A model generated the notes under the pieces. The model was given only the letters and a program-made list of their open reading frames with translations. It was not told the DNA's origin and did no database searches. A DNA stretch of 64,000 bases from Vitis vinifera (taxonomy: Eukaryota; Streptophyta; Magnoliopsida; Vitales; Vitaceae), in the NCBI RefSeq assembly GCF_030704535.1, contig NC_081821.1:1689001-1753000 (forward strand), in the 5' to 3' direction. This document shows, piece after piece, positions 63,051 to 64,000 of this stretch; within the stretch, counting starts at the first letter, position 1; every line of letters begins with the position of its first letter. The position numbers and the translations under genes were made by a program.

Positions 63051-64000
63051 CCTCAGGCATATTAATGTCTCCGACACATGGACAAGACTCGAGCACGCAC
63101 ACATGGGCTCCACAACATGTGTGGTGTGCACCCCATGGCCGCAACGGCATGGGGCCTGGTGTGGCCTACCTCCTCCCTACGTAGGCACGAGGACGCTTAA
63201 ACCTTGTGCGGTGAACCAGCTGAGAAAGCCATGGGTACAATGTCATGGCCTGATGGGGCACCAGACAACAGCTGACTTGCACCATGATGCCTACGCACAG
63301 CACAGGGGCGCAATGCCCTGTGCACCAAGAGGGATCAGCCATGGGCACAATGTCATGGCTCGTTGCTATGGAGTTGGACTTGACAGTGGAAGCAAGTAAC
63401 ACGCTCAAGCGATGGGCACCTAGACATGGCGTGGGCTCACACATCAGTGTGGGGAAAACACACTGATGCACCAGACACTTGGTCAACTGGTTGGTGCATG
63501 CTGCCTAGATCAGAAGGCCTTGATCAAAGACACGTTGGTGAGCACCCGGTCACAAGAGGCCCCTTGTGGGGAAGAAGACAGCTTATTAGGGGGACTCTCC
63601 AGCAGCTTGGTGAAAAAGGCTAGAGGAGATGGCAGCTAACCAGTGCAGCTAGCTAGTGGCAACTAGTTGGGACAACAAGTGATCAAGTCAAGCAACCAAT
63701 TGACTTCCAGTTGGCTGAGGTGATAATGGCCGGTGCAAGTGGGTGGTTCATGTGCAGGCCACTATCTGGGTGGTGGGTGGTTATGCAAGGCAATTATGGG
63801 CAGTTCTGGCCAGTTGCATAACCACCAGATTGGCTCCAACTTTTGAATTTGGAAATTAAAAAATGTAATTGCAGGCTGAGTCTTTTAAAAGGGCTCCTGC
63901 AACCTTGAGAGAGAGGAAGGGATTGGGGATCTAGTTCTTTTAATGCTTGGGTGTGAAGCATTGTACTCTGACTCAGGGGGAAAACAATTTTTTCTTGTAG
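63051..64000. mobile_element. possible LTR-element edge, unclassified
   Basis: Composition changes abruptly to GC-richer sequence with dispersed CATGGGYACAATGTCATGGC-like words (63230 and 63340). Near the end, TTTTAAAAGGGCTCCTGCAA followed by a GAGAGAGAGGAAGG tract resembles the TATA and transcript start of a plant LTR. No coding domain is visible and the element, if real, continues past the window. Possible fossil; family unknown. Open frames here of 60-152 codons have no family resemblance. Confidence 0.3.

Noticed and set aside
62941-63399. 152-codon frame in the GC-richer right edge
   Set aside because: Composition-driven; repeated CATGG words make long frames likely on several strands, and no domain is recognisable.

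Overview
The window is nuclear DNA from a flowering plant, probably a woody eudicot; Vitis is my best guess, from overall feel and not from any search. Signs are spliced genes with GT-AG introns up to 2 kb, AT-rich intergenic DNA, plant-type promoter elements and many MITEs. I rebuilt exons by joining open frames at splice sites that keep phase and family homology; all eight gene models give an uninterrupted frame from ATG to stop.

Layout. (1) 603-6156, minus: cycloeucalenol cycloisomerase (CPI1), a sterol enzyme. It shares an 872-bp divergent promoter with (2) 7029-11001, plus: a WD40 protein of the RID3/IPI3 family. (3) 12016-14220, minus: an adenylate kinase 7-like organellar protein. (4) 15308-19071, minus: plastid argininosuccinate synthase. 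(5) 21085-27907, minus: an LRR receptor-like pseudokinase of the At3g03770 type. (6) 32765-37676: a broken Ty1-copia LTR retrotransposon in a gene-poor stretch. (7) 43447-47690, plus: NOP56. (8) 49569-53709, plus: cytosolic adenylate kinase 4-like. (9) about 54632-54764, minus: a U5 snRNA gene with upstream sequence element, TATA box and 3' box. (10) 56060-61785, minus: M18 aspartyl aminopeptidase. (11) 62399-62766, plus: a truncated, frameshifted copy of a PAK1IP1/MAK11-like WD40 gene. (12) From about 63050 to the end: GC-richer sequence that may be the edge of another LTR element.

The genes do not form one pathway. Housekeeping RNA and ribosome-making functions recur (RID3/IPI3-like, NOP56, the MAK11-like relic, U5 snRNA), and two adenylate kinase paralogues lie 35 kb apart. 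A recurring theme is small DNA transposons: seven of the eight coding genes carry at least one MITE-like insertion or fragment in an intron or just beside the coding region. A palindromic AAACG-N3/4-CGTTTT motif recurs upstream of four genes.

I found no unmistakably new system. The items most worth a second look are the U5 snRNA locus, the shared promoter palindrome, the 7-nt first coding exon of CPI1, the 26-nt microexon of the pseudokinase, and the MULE-type MITE with a perfect 9-bp target duplication.
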